The notes: a model not told the origin generated them from the letters alone. DNA of 56,466 bases from DASRDU01 sp035560235 (GCA_035560235.1 DATMAG010000070.1:1-56466); one strand, 5' to 3'. Counted from the stretch's first letter, positions 17,274 to 26,086 are shown. A program made the numbers and translations.

Positions 17274-17822
17274 ATGAAATGCCCGGTCTGCAAAACCGAA
17301 GACCTGTCCCTGTCATCGCTCGAAAGTAATCTGACTTCTCGCCACTGCGATAAATGCGGCGGCAACTGGATTCAGTCATTCGAATACTGGAAGTGGCGCG
17401 AACAGCACCGCGAAAAGGTCGGTGAACCTGAACAGACGCCTGTGCCAACAGCGCCAAACCCGCCCGCGACTGGCGCGCTTGTGGCCAAATACTGCCCCGA
17501 ATGCCGCAGCATTCTGGTTCGTTACAAGGTTGGTCACGGCGTCAGCTTCGCGCTCGATCAGTGCGGCAACTGCGGCGGCGTCTGGTTCGACCGCGATGAA
17601 TGGGAAGCCCTGAAAGCTCGCGGCCTCCACGATGATGTTTACACCATCTTCACTTCGCCCTGGCAGTCCTGCGTCAGAAAGGAAGAATCAGTGCGCAATC
17701 AGGAACAGATTTACGTGAAGAAGTTCGGTGAGGAAGGACTCGACGAAATCAAACGAATGAAGGAGTGGATAGACAATCACCCGCGTCGGCACGAAATTCT
17801 GGCCTTTCTGATGTACGGCTGA
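17274..17822 (+). CDS. Zinc-ribbon protein with two zf-TFIIB-like modules
   Basis: 182 residues with two zinc-binding modules: the first is CPVC at 3-6 with CDKCGGNW near 25-32, the second YCPEC followed by QCGNCGGVWFDRDEWEAL. The CGxCxGxWxDxxE pattern is that of the zf-TFIIB family of small bacterial proteins, whose function is not established. The start at ATG 17274 is chosen because the first CPVC follows at once; a longer frame to 17175 would overlap queG and adds nothing recognisable. The gene is divergent from queG with a 70-base gap and converges on truA, whose stop codon is directly adjacent. Confidence 0.8.
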   Translation: MKCPVCKTEDLSLSSLESNLTSRHCDKCGGNWIQSFEYWKWREQHREKVGEPEQTPVPTAPNPPATGALVAKYCPECRSILVRYKVGHGVSFALDQCGNCGGVWFDRDEWEALKARGLHDDVYTIFTSPWQSCVRKEESVRNQEQIYVKKFGEEGLDEIKRMKEWIDNHPRRHEILAFLMYG

Positions 17823-18599
17823 TCAGCGCCTTTTTGCGCGTTCGTTGTATTCGACGTGTTGCAGAAACAATCCCGACGGCGGCGCAGTCCACTGAACATT
17901 CGCTTCAGACTGTCCATCAATCATTGCGGCAAAATCATCAACGCTCAGATTGCGCCTGCCGACTTCAACGAGCGTGCCGACCAGCCGCCGCACCATATTC
18001 CACAGAAAGTGCGAGGCCGTGATGTGAAAAACAATCAGGTGTTCTTCCTGCACAATCTCAGCCGCCTCAACCACAACGATGGTTGATTCATCGGGCCGCG
18101 CCGCATCGCGCTTGCTGAAGGCCGAAAAATCATGCCGCCCCGCGATCAGTTCAGCCGCCTGCGCCATCGCGTCCACATCAAGTTTGTCCTTCACCCACCA
18201 GACATACTTTTTGTGAAAGGCCGTGCGCCGCATCGAAATCTGATAAATGTACGAACGCGAAGCCGCATTGTGGCGTGCGTGAAAGCGCGGGTCAGCCTCT
18301 TCAACCTGAATCACATTGATGTCAGAAGGCAGCCGGTCATTGAGCGCATATAAAAGCTCTTGCGGACGCGGCAGCGATTTGACCTTTGCCCGGCGCGGCT
18401 CGACTTTCAGATGCGCCACCTGCGAGAGCGCGTGAACGCCCGCATCAGTGCGCCCCGCGCCGCCCAGGTCAACGCGCGCGCCAAAGAAATCTTCAGCCGC
18501 CTTTCTGATTTCACCGGCTACCGTTCTGGCATTCTGCTGCTCCTGCCAGCCGCTGTAGCGCGTGCCGTCATATTCAATCGTCAGTTTCCAGGTTTTCAT
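17823..18599 (-). CDS. truA: tRNA pseudouridine(38-40) synthase TruA
   Basis: 258 residues, the usual TruA length. The catalytic aspartate is D52 in GRTDAGVHA. Other family segments are IEYDGTRYSGWQ at 8-19, ARHNAASRSYIYQI and FLWNMVRRLVGTL. It forms pseudouridine at positions 38-40 in the anticodon arm. Its ATG lies 26 bases inside the end of the DUF5615 gene, so it is translationally linked to the toxin-antitoxin-like pair upstream. Its stop abuts the stop of the convergent zinc-ribbon gene with no spare base. Confidence 0.96.
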   Translation of the reverse strand: MKTWKLTIEYDGTRYSGWQEQQNARTVAGEIRKAAEDFFGARVDLGGAGRTDAGVHALSQVAHLKVEPRRAKVKSLPRPQELLYALNDRLPSDINVIQVEEADPRFHARHNAASRSYIYQISMRRTAFHKKYVWWVKDKLDVDAMAQAAELIAGRHDFSAFSKRDAARPDESTIVVVEAAEIVQEEHLIVFHITASHFLWNMVRRLVGTLVEVGRRNLSVDDFAAMIDGQSEANVQWTAPPSGLFLQHVEYNERAKRR

Positions 18600-18933
18600 G
18601 CAAAGGCGTGCGACTTTCGATAATTACTACAACGGTTCCGGGCTGAATGCTGACCAGTGCATCAAGAGCTGCCGGAATCAACGGCTTCAGATCATCATAC
18701 TTGTTGCTTCTGGCGCGCAGGATCAGCACTGCCAGATTCAAAGCCGCGAGGTTCTGCTGAGCGGGCAGACCCTTGTCAACTGTGATCAGAGCATCAAAGC
18801 GTCCTGAAGCGGCCCGGAGCAGCGCGCCGTTTTTCAATCCTTTCAGCCCTGCTTCTTCAATCGTAAAAACATCGTGACCGGTGAAGTCAGGCTTGACATA
18901 ACGAGTCACGCATTCATCAAGCAGCAGCTTCAT
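18574..18933 (-). CDS. DUF5615 PIN-like protein, putative toxin
   Basis: 119 residues starting MKLLLDECVTRY, with aspartates typical of the PIN-like DUF5615 family: D7 near the start and the FDALITVDKGLPAQQ segment. PIN-fold proteins are magnesium-dependent ribonucleases, and DUF5615 proteins are usually encoded after a DUF433 protein as here, which is seen as a toxin-antitoxin arrangement. The start at 18933 is chosen over a longer frame to 18966 because family members begin MK(I/L)L. It overlaps the DUF433 gene by 17 bases and truA by 26. A related pair lies at 40.2-40.8 kb. Toxicity is inferred, not shown. Confidence 0.82.
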   Translation of the reverse strand: MKLLLDECVTRYVKPDFTGHDVFTIEEAGLKGLKNGALLRAASGRFDALITVDKGLPAQQNLAALNLAVLILRARSNKYDDLKPLIPAALDALVSIQPGTVVVIIESRTPLHENLETDD

Positions 18934-19141
18934 ATTCGGCCAGCAGCTTTCTGCGTGACAGTTCAATCACAGCCTGCGCCTGTTCACGCTCTACAGTTGG
19001 GAACTGATCCAGAAATTCTTCCAGACTTTCGCCGCCTTCCAGGCAATCGAAAAGATTCTGAATCGGAACGCGGGTTCCTTTAAAAACCGGCACCCCACCG
19101 AGTTTTTCCGGGTCAACTTCGATGACGTTTTCTGCTTTCAT
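18917..19141 (-). CDS. DUF433 family protein, putative antitoxin
   Basis: 74 residues matching the short DUF433 family: LGGVPVFKGTRVPIQNLFDCL at 14-34 and EEFLDQFPTVEREQAQAVIEL. DUF433 is a small helix-turn-helix-like domain often paired with PIN-like partners, where it is thought to neutralise the toxin and repress the operon. It begins 30 bases after the HerA-like gene stop, on the same strand, and overlaps the next gene by 17 bases. Confidence 0.85.
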   Translation of the reverse strand: MKAENVIEVDPEKLGGVPVFKGTRVPIQNLFDCLEGGESLEEFLDQFPTVEREQAQAVIELSRRKLLAEYEAAA

Positions 19142-19171
19142 TTCATACCTCCGCTGTTGCTCAGACTAACT

Positions 19172-20845
19172 TCAAATTGTGAAGCCTTCCAGCGTTTCGT
19201 CCCTGCGCTTCGGCTTGATGTAAACGGCCTCTTCGCGTTCGCGCTCCTGTTTTGCTTTCGTGGTGAAATACTTCTGCCATTCGGTCGGGGCGTCAATCGT
19301 TTCGCCGCCGTGCCTGGTGATGCGTTTGCGCACCTGACACAAGACCGGAGTGTTCACCGCCACGCCTGAAACGATCACCTGGCCTTTGGTCAGCGCGGGC
19401 AGTTCATCAAGCAGTCGGCGGCCTGCGCCTTCGACCGATGAAGCAATCGTCTGCTGATCTATCGGATTGACGATGCGCATAATGAACTGAGTCATGCACT
19501 GCGACAGCACATCCTGATCGAGCTTGCCCGGACGCTGCGTAATCAGCCCGATGCCCACGCCGAATTTGCGGCCTTCTGAAAGAATCTGTTTGAGAATGTC
19601 GGTCGAAACGACTTTCACTCCGGCGGGCGCGTAACGATGCGACTCTTCGAGCAGCACGAAAACAGGATAAGGCAGATTCGATTCATCATCGTTAGCCACG
19701 CCGCGCACCGTCGCCACGCGGGCCTTGTTCGTGCGGCGCAGCAATGCTCCGACGATGACCTGCTGTTCGTTTTCATCAATGTCCGAAAGTTGCAGCACAG
19801 TGCATTGCCCCGGACGGAACAAATCCTGAAGCGCAATGTGTTCGTGATCTGAAAACACTTTGCTTTGCTCAAAGCGCCGCCGCAGTCGCCACTCCAGCCC
19901 GTCAATCGTGCTGACATTACCGCCGCCCTGTCCTTTGGCGTCTTCGTACTTCAGCGCCAGCACTTCATTGAGCAGATCCTGAAAGCCCCACATTCCGCGC
20001 GCCCGCGTCTTGTCATTGATCAGCGCGCGATAAGCCTGGCTGAGAAACGTCCGCATCTTTTCGGTCGTTTCGGGCAGCAGGTACTGAATGTCGTTCTCGG
20101 TCAGCGTCGAAATGCGAACCCTGATCTTGTCGGGCGTGAAGATTCTGACTTCGGGCTTGTAACTGCCTTCAGTAAACAAGGGATGATTGTGAATCTCGCG
20201 CAGCGTGTGATATTCGCCGTGCGGATCAACGATCAGCACCGGAGCGCGATTGTGCGGCATCAGCAGTTCCTCAATCAGCACGCTCGCCGCATAGCTTTTG
20301 CCCGCACCCGTACTTGCCAGAATCGCCAGGTGAGTTGAAACGACATCCTTTACTGAAAGCACAACCGGAACCTCATCGCGCTTGCGCGTCAGCAGCGAAC
20401 CGATGTGCGCGCCGCCGTACTCGCCCTTCTGTTTTGGCGAAAGCATGCGCGCCAGCATGTCATTTGAAGCCAGATAGACCGGCTGCCCCGGCATCGGCGG
20501 AATGCGCGGATTGATGAAATCGCCCAGCGCATCGCTGAAGAAACCGATGGTTTCGACAACAATTTCATAAATCTCCGCGCCCTCTTCAGTCAGCCCGATC
20601 AGGCTGGAAACCAGCGCGGGCGGCGTGTTCGGATCAGCCAGAAAACTGTCCGGCAGATTGCGCACCAGCCGACGTTCCGTGATCGTGCCAATGATCTGCA
20701 AATCACCACGATCATCATCGCCGCTCTGCGCGTGGTAATAAACGTATTCCCCGATGCGCGTCTGCACGTTGTCAGTCGTAATAAACGTAAACTCGTGCGG
20801 GTTGTCGCCGGGGCCTTTGACTGTGCCTGTCAGAATTTCGTGCAT
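19172..20845 (-). CDS. HerA-like ATPase (DUF87/HAS-barrel)
   Basis: 557 residues. An N-terminal HAS-barrel-like region (about 1-150) is followed by a RecA/FtsK-type ATPase core: Walker A ASTGAGKS at 177-184, Walker B-like LIVDPHGEY at 204-212 and LLEESHRYAP with a glutamate pair, then an arginine-rich C-terminus. HerA is a hexameric DNA translocase that works with nuclease NurA in archaea; bacterial homologues act in DNA repair or, in some systems, phage defence with a nuclease or Sir2 partner. No NurA or defence partner is adjacent here; the next genes are DUF433, DUF5615 and truA on the same strand. A housekeeping repair role is my guess. Confidence 0.88.
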   Translation of the reverse strand: MHEILTGTVKGPGDNPHEFTFITTDNVQTRIGEYVYYHAQSGDDDRGDLQIIGTITERRLVRNLPDSFLADPNTPPALVSSLIGLTEEGAEIYEIVVETIGFFSDALGDFINPRIPPMPGQPVYLASNDMLARMLSPKQKGEYGGAHIGSLLTRKRDEVPVVLSVKDVVSTHLAILASTGAGKSYAASVLIEELLMPHNRAPVLIVDPHGEYHTLREIHNHPLFTEGSYKPEVRIFTPDKIRVRISTLTENDIQYLLPETTEKMRTFLSQAYRALINDKTRARGMWGFQDLLNEVLALKYEDAKGQGGGNVSTIDGLEWRLRRRFEQSKVFSDHEHIALQDLFRPGQCTVLQLSDIDENEQQVIVGALLRRTNKARVATVRGVANDDESNLPYPVFVLLEESHRYAPAGVKVVSTDILKQILSEGRKFGVGIGLITQRPGKLDQDVLSQCMTQFIMRIVNPIDQQTIASSVEGAGRRLLDELPALTKGQVIVSGVAVNTPVLCQVRKRITRHGGETIDAPTEWQKYFTTKAKQEREREEAVYIKPKRRDETLEGFTI

Positions 20846-20930
20846 GATTCTGTTTCTGAATTCAGTGATTGCGGTTCAATCTCAACAGCAGCATTTGCAT
20901 ATATTCGAATTGATTATAACCACAGTCTCC

Positions 20931-21089
20931 AGCCGGGAGCGCAGCCGGAGCGCGGGCAGCCCTGCCCGCCTGTATTTCACTAACGATCCATTCAGCAACT
21001 CACAGTCCTTCAAGCCGCCTGTTCTCGTCTGAGGAATCGGTGTGCGAGACAAGCGGGCAGGGCTGCCCGCGCTCCGGCTGCTCCCGGCT
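20931..21089. repeat. REPIN-like inverted repeat (two REP-type hairpins)
   Basis: A 39-base arm at 20931-20969 and a 37-base arm at 21053-21089 are inverted copies of each other, differing only by a 2-base insertion. Each arm contains a self-complementary GCGGGCAG-CC-CTGCCCGC hairpin with an 8-bp stem. The 83-base spacer is unique. Two inverted REP sequences make a REPIN, a non-autonomous element mobilised by RAYT transposases; a broken RAYT lies next to it. The rest of the gap from 20846 shows no gene. Confidence 0.75.
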
Positions 21090-21101
21090 TGATTATTACT
21101 T

Positions 21102-21420
21102 TTATCCTTGGCCGTGAGTGTGAAAATGTGCGCTGCTGTGTGGCCAGTCTTAGTACGTGGCGGCGTTACTGAAATGCCGTGCATCGCGCACATAACGATC
21201 AAAGTAATCTGCCTGCCAGAATCTGCCCTTGCGCACCATCTGCTTGTTCGCTTCCTGCGAAGTGAACGATTTCAGTGAGTGCAGGATACGCGACAGCGCA
21301 TAACCGGCGCACGGTGTCAGCAGAAAGTGCAGATAATTCAGGATAACCCACGCTGCCAGCCGAACCATCGAAGTGTGGTAAATAACCGCGACTGAGCCAT
21401 CCAATGGGTTCAGTTTTTTC
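21102..21420 (-). pseudogene. Broken RAYT (Y1/IS200-like REP-associated transposase)
   Basis: Pieces of a RAYT are recognisable in two frames. LPHFDG lies in one frame near 21365-21380; the rest shifts frame: AWVILNYLHFLLTP, then SRILHSLKSFTSQEANK, RKGRFWQADYFDRYVRD and RHFSNAATY ending in a stop at 21150. In the same frame beyond that stop is DWPHSSA, which in intact RAYTs follows about 15 residues after TY, so an internal deletion created the stop. The HxH metal motif (usually NHVH) reads NYLH, so the active site is also damaged. The N-terminus is missing. It lies directly beside the REPIN-like repeat. Confidence 0.8.
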
Positions 21421-21423
21421 CAT

Positions 21424-22560
21424 TCAAAGATAACTCAGCCTGACTTCAGTATTCAGAAACTCACCGAGCCGTTTTACTTCAGCCGCAATGCCGCGTTTGA
21501 TAGTGACATTCGGCGCAGTGAACAGTTCGATCTTTGCCACGATATGCGAGCGTTGCTTGTCGTATTCCCAGACGCCTTCGATGCGGCCATCGGCAATGAC
21601 GACGGGTGAAATCCATCCGGCGGTGCGGTAGATGCGCGCTTTGTGATCGCCGGGCAGCAGGTAATTTACGTGGCGTCCGACGGCGATTGTGTACGGGTCG
21701 AAGTATGGCAGCAGGCGCACGATGCGCGGCGCTCCGGCTGACTGCATCTGTTCGAGTGCAACGGTGAGTGACCACGCCTGCCAGCCTTCGACACTGACGG
21801 GCGCGATTTCATCACCGAGGCTGCGAAAGACTCGCTTTGCTTCCGGCAGTTGCAATCCGAACCAGCGGGCAAATTCGTCAGCAGTGGCCGGGCCGCAGGC
21901 ATTGAGGTAACGACGGGCGACTTCTTTCAATGCTGCTTCTGATTCAACCTGCGGCCACGCGCCGAGCCATTTTTCGGGACGCACGAAAGTAACGTTCTGG
22001 CCTTCATTCGGGCCGAAGCAGAGATGGCCCTGAAAGGCTGCGGGTTTGAGCAGCGATCCCCAGCCTGAAAGCAGCTTTTCACGCAGTTCAGGTCGGCGCA
22101 GGCGGCGGGCAATGGCTTCGGCCAGCCGTTCGCGCGTCAGGCCGGAATCGTTGAGCGTTGCGCGCACGCCTTTGATGAGCGCCTCAAGTTCTTCAGCCGT
22201 GACGCCGAAATATTTCAGCCACGATGGCCGCCGGTAATGCGACAGCGTGCTGAACGCGGCGATGTACAGGGCGAAATCTTCCGCCGCGAGCAAATGCAGC
22301 GTGCCGCGCATCGCCCACGTTTTGACGAGCGTGCGCCGGTGCCACAACGACTGCTGCACATCGGACGGCGAAACATTCTGCACTCGCGCCCACAGGGCCA
22401 GTTCGGCTGCTGACATGACCTGCGCCTGCACGCCGCCCAGGCGCGTAACAACATCGAGCATTTTGTGGCTCTCTGCGCGCTCAGAGAGAAAGTGCTGCGC
22501 GAGTCGCCACGCATTGACCTGTTTCCATTTCAGCGAAGTCACGGGTTGTTCCTTTGGCAT
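21424..22560 (-). CDS. AlkZ-like winged-helix DNA glycosylase family protein
   Basis: 378 residues of the HTH_42/AlkZ family. The QxQ catalytic motif of AlkZ/AlkX (needed to unhook interstrand crosslinks) is present as Q45-A-Q47 in GGVQAQVMSAAELAL. Other family segments are KTWAMRGTLHLL near 85-96, GHLCFGPNEGQ and LLPYFDPYTIAVGR. Homologues excise azinomycin-type or nitrogen-mustard crosslinks; some are in antibiotic clusters, but this one has no such context. The gene ends next to the RAYT relic and starts 5 bases after the FAD oxidoreductase stop, so the two form a unit. Confidence 0.87.
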   Translation of the reverse strand: MPKEQPVTSLKWKQVNAWRLAQHFLSERAESHKMLDVVTRLGGVQAQVMSAAELALWARVQNVSPSDVQQSLWHRRTLVKTWAMRGTLHLLAAEDFALYIAAFSTLSHYRRPSWLKYFGVTAEELEALIKGVRATLNDSGLTRERLAEAIARRLRRPELREKLLSGWGSLLKPAAFQGHLCFGPNEGQNVTFVRPEKWLGAWPQVESEAALKEVARRYLNACGPATADEFARWFGLQLPEAKRVFRSLGDEIAPVSVEGWQAWSLTVALEQMQSAGAPRIVRLLPYFDPYTIAVGRHVNYLLPGDHKARIYRTAGWISPVVIADGRIEGVWEYDKQRSHIVAKIELFTAPNVTIKRGIAAEVKRLGEFLNTEVRLSYL

Positions 22561-22565
22561 GCGGT

Positions 22566-23741
22566 TCAGATGAATTTCAGCACGTCACGCAGCAGGCGCG
22601 GTTTCAGATCAACGTAACTCTGATCGCCTGCAATCAGATCATTCAGAGTTTCGCGCACGCCGCGATGAATGCGGGCGAACTGCACCATACGTTCAGTGAA
22701 TGGCGCGCCCAGAAAACAGCCGCGATAGAAGCGATCAAGAATCTGCGCTGATCGCCGCATTTCAGCGCCAAACTCAGCGCGCCACATCGCTTCGTAATCA
22801 GCAGGCCGCGTGAGCATTGATGCGGCCAGCAGTTCGGCTGATTTGATGGCGTAATAAATTCCTTCGCCGGTAATCGGATCAACGAAGCCTGCGGCATCGC
22901 CAATCAGCGCCCAGTTATCTTCAGCGTGACTGACTTTCAACCGATCCCAGCTTTGCACTTCAAGCGCGGGAATCATTGCGCCGTAAAAGCTCGCGCGCGG
23001 CGTGGTGGGATGATCTGAAGCTTTGATTTCACGGGCAACGTCCGGTTGCTGCGCGACGATGAATTCAAGCAGATGTTCCTTGAGCGTGCGCGGAGTCTTC
23101 TCCTGATACTTTGTGGCAATGCCGTATGAAAGATGATCGGTGCGCGGAAAGGCCCAGATGTATCCGGCATAACCGTTCAGATATTTGATGTCCACTCGCG
23201 CAGCGGCTTCGTCGTTCTGAACTGACGATCTGACGTGCCAGCCGAGCGCGTAAATGAAATCCTGCGGGCGAAATTCAAGGCCGAGCCTGCGCCGCATTTT
23301 GCTGGTTGCGCCATCGGCTCCGACCAGAAAATCAGCAGTGAAGCTCTCGCCGTGTTCGGTTGCAAGCTGCCAGCGATTTTGTGCGCGCTCAAGTTTGGCG
23401 ACGCGTGCGTAATGCAGCCTGGCGCCTGCGCTCGTGGCGCGCGCACGCATCATCCGGTCAAGTTCGGCGCGTGAATAAATCGCAAAATCCGATTTCGGTT
23501 CGATGGTGACTTCTGCGCCGCGAGCCGTGATGACGCGGACTTTTGAGACAAGCTGCCGGGGCGCTGCGCCCTCGCGCAGAAAATCAAATTCGCGCAGAGC
23601 CTTTGTCGTGACGCCGCCGCCGCAGGGTTTTTCCCACGGAGTTTCGCGGGCATCGAACAACAGCACATCGCATCCGTTTGTACTTAACAGAAAAGCCAGG
23701 TGCGCTCCGGCAGGCCCGGCTCCGACAATGGCAACTCGCAT
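22566..23741 (-). CDS. Geranylgeranyl reductase family FAD-dependent oxidoreductase
   Basis: 391 residues. FAD-binding GAGPAG at 7-12, PCGGG at 39-43, the second FAD motif GDAAGFVDPITGEG at 281-294 and YIWAFPR at 194-200 are the signatures of the geranylgeranyl reductase family, which saturates isoprenoid double bonds (archaeal lipids, chlorophyll side chain, or menaquinone tails by MenJ). Partial saturation of a quinone tail is the likeliest role in a bacterium without chlorophyll genes nearby, but this is inference; other members are halogenase-like or monooxygenases. It is divergent from serS with a 148-base gap. Confidence 0.85.
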   Translation of the reverse strand: MRVAIVGAGPAGAHLAFLLSTNGCDVLLFDARETPWEKPCGGGVTTKALREFDFLREGAAPRQLVSKVRVITARGAEVTIEPKSDFAIYSRAELDRMMRARATSAGARLHYARVAKLERAQNRWQLATEHGESFTADFLVGADGATSKMRRRLGLEFRPQDFIYALGWHVRSSVQNDEAAARVDIKYLNGYAGYIWAFPRTDHLSYGIATKYQEKTPRTLKEHLLEFIVAQQPDVAREIKASDHPTTPRASFYGAMIPALEVQSWDRLKVSHAEDNWALIGDAAGFVDPITGEGIYYAIKSAELLAASMLTRPADYEAMWRAEFGAEMRRSAQILDRFYRGCFLGAPFTERMVQFARIHRGVRETLNDLIAGDQSYVDLKPRLLRDVLKFI

Positions 23742-23815
23742 CTTTCGTTCGGCTGACCTTTCATCCGTGCTGAAAATCGCGGCGATTATATCAGATGGCC
23801 TGCGGGAAGCCGTGC

Positions 23816-23844
23816 TTGACAGCGTTCTGCGCGATGCGTAACTT
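23816..23844 (+). promoter_or_regulatory. Promoter of serS
   Basis: A consensus -35 box TTGACA at 23816-23821 is followed after 17 bases by TAACTT at 23839-23844. Transcription would start about 40 bases before the serS ATG. No T-box-like structure is seen in so short a leader. Confidence 0.65.
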
Positions 23845-23889
23845 ACGAGTTCAGCTTGTCCCCGAGATGTTAGTACAGAGAGGAACGCA

Positions 23890-25188
23890 ATGCTTGATGT
23901 TCATTATGTGCGCGAGAACCTTGATCTCGTGCGCGAAAAACTTGCCACCCGCAATTTTGATCCTGCCCTGCTTGCTGATTTCACCCGACTCGACACTGAA
24001 CGCCGCTCGCTCGTGCCGCAGCGCGATGAACTGAACGCCGCGAGCAATCGCATCAGCAAAGAGGTCGGCGCGCTGATGCGGGAAGGGAAGCGCGTCGAGG
24101 CCGAAGCGAAAAAGGCTGAATCAAAACAGGCCGGTGAAAAAGCCAGAGAACTTGATGCCCGCATCGGTCAGATCGAAGAAGAACTGCGCACGCTGCTGAC
24201 CCGCGTGCCGAACCTGCCGCACGAATCAGTGCCGGTCGGCAGCGACGAACACGCCAATGTCGAAGTCAGACGATGGGGCACACCGCGCGATTTTGCGGCT
24301 GAAGGTTTTGAGCCGAAGGATCACGTTGATGTTGGCAATCGCCTTGGCATTCTCGATCAGGAACGCGCTGCCAAAATTACCGGCGCTCGCTTCGCCGTGC
24401 TGACCGGCCCCGGCGCCAGGCTCGAACGCGCGCTGATCAACTTCATGCTCGATCTGCACACGAAAGAGAATGGCTACACTGAAGTGCTGCCGCCGTTCAT
24501 GGTCAATGCCGATTCGATGTTCGGCACGGGACAGCTTCCCAAATTTGAAGCCGATCTTTTCAAGCTCACCGACGAGCGCGGTTACTATCTGATTCCGACT
24601 GCCGAAGTGCCGCTGACCAATCTGCACCGCGATGAAGTGCTGAGTGAAAGCGAACTGCCGAAATTTTATACGGCTTATACTCCGTGTTTTCGTTCTGAAG
24701 CGGGCAGCTACGGGCGCGACACACGCGGCCTGATTCGCCAGCATCAGTTTGATAAGGTCGAACTCGTCAAACTGACGAAGCCGGAAGATTCCTATGAGGC
24801 GCTTGAGAAGATGACGCATGATGCCGAATCGGTTTTGCAGCGGCTCGGGCTGCCCTATCGCACAGTCGCGCTTTGCACGGGCGATATGGGCTTCAGCGCC
24901 GCGAAGACTTATGACATTGAAGTCTGGCTGCCGAGTCAGCAGACCTATCGTGAAATTTCGTCCTGCTCGAACTGCGAGGCGTTTCAGGCCCGCCGCGCTC
25001 AGATTCGCTTCAAACGCGATGGCAAATCCAAAACCGAATTCGTCCACACGCTGAACGGATCGGGCCTTGCGGTTGGCCGCACGTGGCTGGCGATTCTCGA
25101 AAATTATCAGCAGCAGGATGGCTCAGTCATCGTGCCTGAAGCGCTGGTTCCGTACTTAGGAATTGAAGTCATCTCCCCGTCCGAATAA
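23890..25188 (+). CDS. serS: Seryl-tRNA synthetase
   Basis: 432 residues, the usual length. An N-terminal coiled-coil arm (about 30-105) binds the long variable arm of tRNA-Ser. The class II core shows motif 2 near 263-285 (YTPCFRSEAGSYGRDTRG) and motif 3 near 385-400 (NGSGLAVGRT). QHQFDKVELV is the conserved segment between them. AGAGAGGAA lies before the ATG. galU follows 25 bases downstream on the same strand. Confidence 0.98.
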   Translation: MLDVHYVRENLDLVREKLATRNFDPALLADFTRLDTERRSLVPQRDELNAASNRISKEVGALMREGKRVEAEAKKAESKQAGEKARELDARIGQIEEELRTLLTRVPNLPHESVPVGSDEHANVEVRRWGTPRDFAAEGFEPKDHVDVGNRLGILDQERAAKITGARFAVLTGPGARLERALINFMLDLHTKENGYTEVLPPFMVNADSMFGTGQLPKFEADLFKLTDERGYYLIPTAEVPLTNLHRDEVLSESELPKFYTAYTPCFRSEAGSYGRDTRGLIRQHQFDKVELVKLTKPEDSYEALEKMTHDAESVLQRLGLPYRTVALCTGDMGFSAAKTYDIEVWLPSQQTYREISSCSNCEAFQARRAQIRFKRDGKSKTEFVHTLNGSGLAVGRTWLAILENYQQQDGSVIVPEALVPYLGIEVISPSE

Positions 25189-25213
25189 TTCACTCGAAGA
25201 GGAGACGTATTCA

Positions 25214-26086
25214 ATGGCTCAGAAAATTCGCAAGGCAGTCTTTCCCGCTGCCGGACTTGGCACCCGTTTTTTGCCTGCGACCAAGGCTCAGCCGAAGGAG
25301 ATGCTGCCGCTGGTTGACAAGCCGCTGATTCAGTACGTGATCGAAGAGGCGCTCGACTCCGACGTTGAAAACATCATTATCATTACCGGGCGCGGCAAGA
25401 ACGCCATCGAAGATCATTTCGATGTTTCGTTCGAACTGGAAAAGACGCTTGAAGAACGCGGCAAGGAAGACCTGCTTGAAATCGTTCGTGAGGTTTCGAG
25501 CATGGCCAATCTCGCTTACGTGCGGCAGAAACAGGCGCTCGGCCTTGGTCACGCAGTGCTGACGGCAAAGGATCTGGTCGGCAATGAACCATTCGCCGTG
25601 CTGCTCGGTGATGACATCATTGACAGCGAAGTGCCCTGCCTCAAACAGATGATCGAAGTTTACGAGCGTTATGACGGCGCTCCGGTGCTGGCCGTGCAGG
25701 AAGTCGAGGGCGAAGCCATTTCGCGTTTCGGCGTGATCGCCGGTGAAGAGGTCGCACCCGACGTCTTTCGCATCAGCGATATGGTTGAAAAGCCAAAGCC
25801 GCAGGATGCGCCATCAAACCTGGCGATTATTGGTCGTTACATTCTCCCGCCTGAAGTCTTTCCGCTGATCGAGCAGACCTCTGCCGGTGTTGGTGGTGAG
25901 ATTCAAATTACTGATGCCCTGAGATCCCTGGCCAGACAACGACCGTTTTATGGGTATCGCTTCAAGGGCCGCCGCCACGATGCGGGCGACAAACTCGGAT
26001 TCCTTCAGGCCACAGTCGAATTCGCTCTCAAACGTCCTGACCTTGGCGAATCCTTCCGCGAATATCTCAAATCACTGAAGCTGTAA
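25214..26086 (+). CDS. galU: UTP-glucose-1-phosphate uridylyltransferase
   Basis: 290 residues. The nucleotidyltransferase signature AAGLGTRFLPATKAQPKEM is at 12-30, followed by LVDKPLIQY, and later LLGDDIID and EKPKPQDAPSNLAIIGRYI. The enzyme makes UDP-glucose from UTP and glucose-1-phosphate for envelope polysaccharides and glycolipids. The ATG at 25214 is chosen because GAGGAGA lies 9 bases upstream and the family N-terminus follows; an upstream ATG at 25163 is inside serS. A strong terminator follows 27 bases after the stop. Confidence 0.97.
   Translation: MAQKIRKAVFPAAGLGTRFLPATKAQPKEMLPLVDKPLIQYVIEEALDSDVENIIIITGRGKNAIEDHFDVSFELEKTLEERGKEDLLEIVREVSSMANLAYVRQKQALGLGHAVLTAKDLVGNEPFAVLLGDDIIDSEVPCLKQMIEVYERYDGAPVLAVQEVEGEAISRFGVIAGEEVAPDVFRISDMVEKPKPQDAPSNLAIIGRYILPPEVFPLIEQTSAGVGGEIQITDALRSLARQRPFYGYRFKGRRHDAGDKLGFLQATVEFALKRPDLGESFREYLKSLKL

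Noticed and set aside
19172..20845. HerA-like ATPase as part of a phage defence system
   Set aside because: No nuclease, Sir2 or NurA partner is next to it; neighbours are DUF433, DUF5615 and truA, so a defence role is not supported.
20910..21096. TTGATTAT on both sides of the REPIN-like repeat as a target duplication
   Set aside because: The left copy is 13 bases away from the arm, and REPINs are not known to make such duplications.
24226..25047. 273-codon open frame on the minus strand
   Set aside because: Antisense to serS; no recognisable domain or ribosome binding site.
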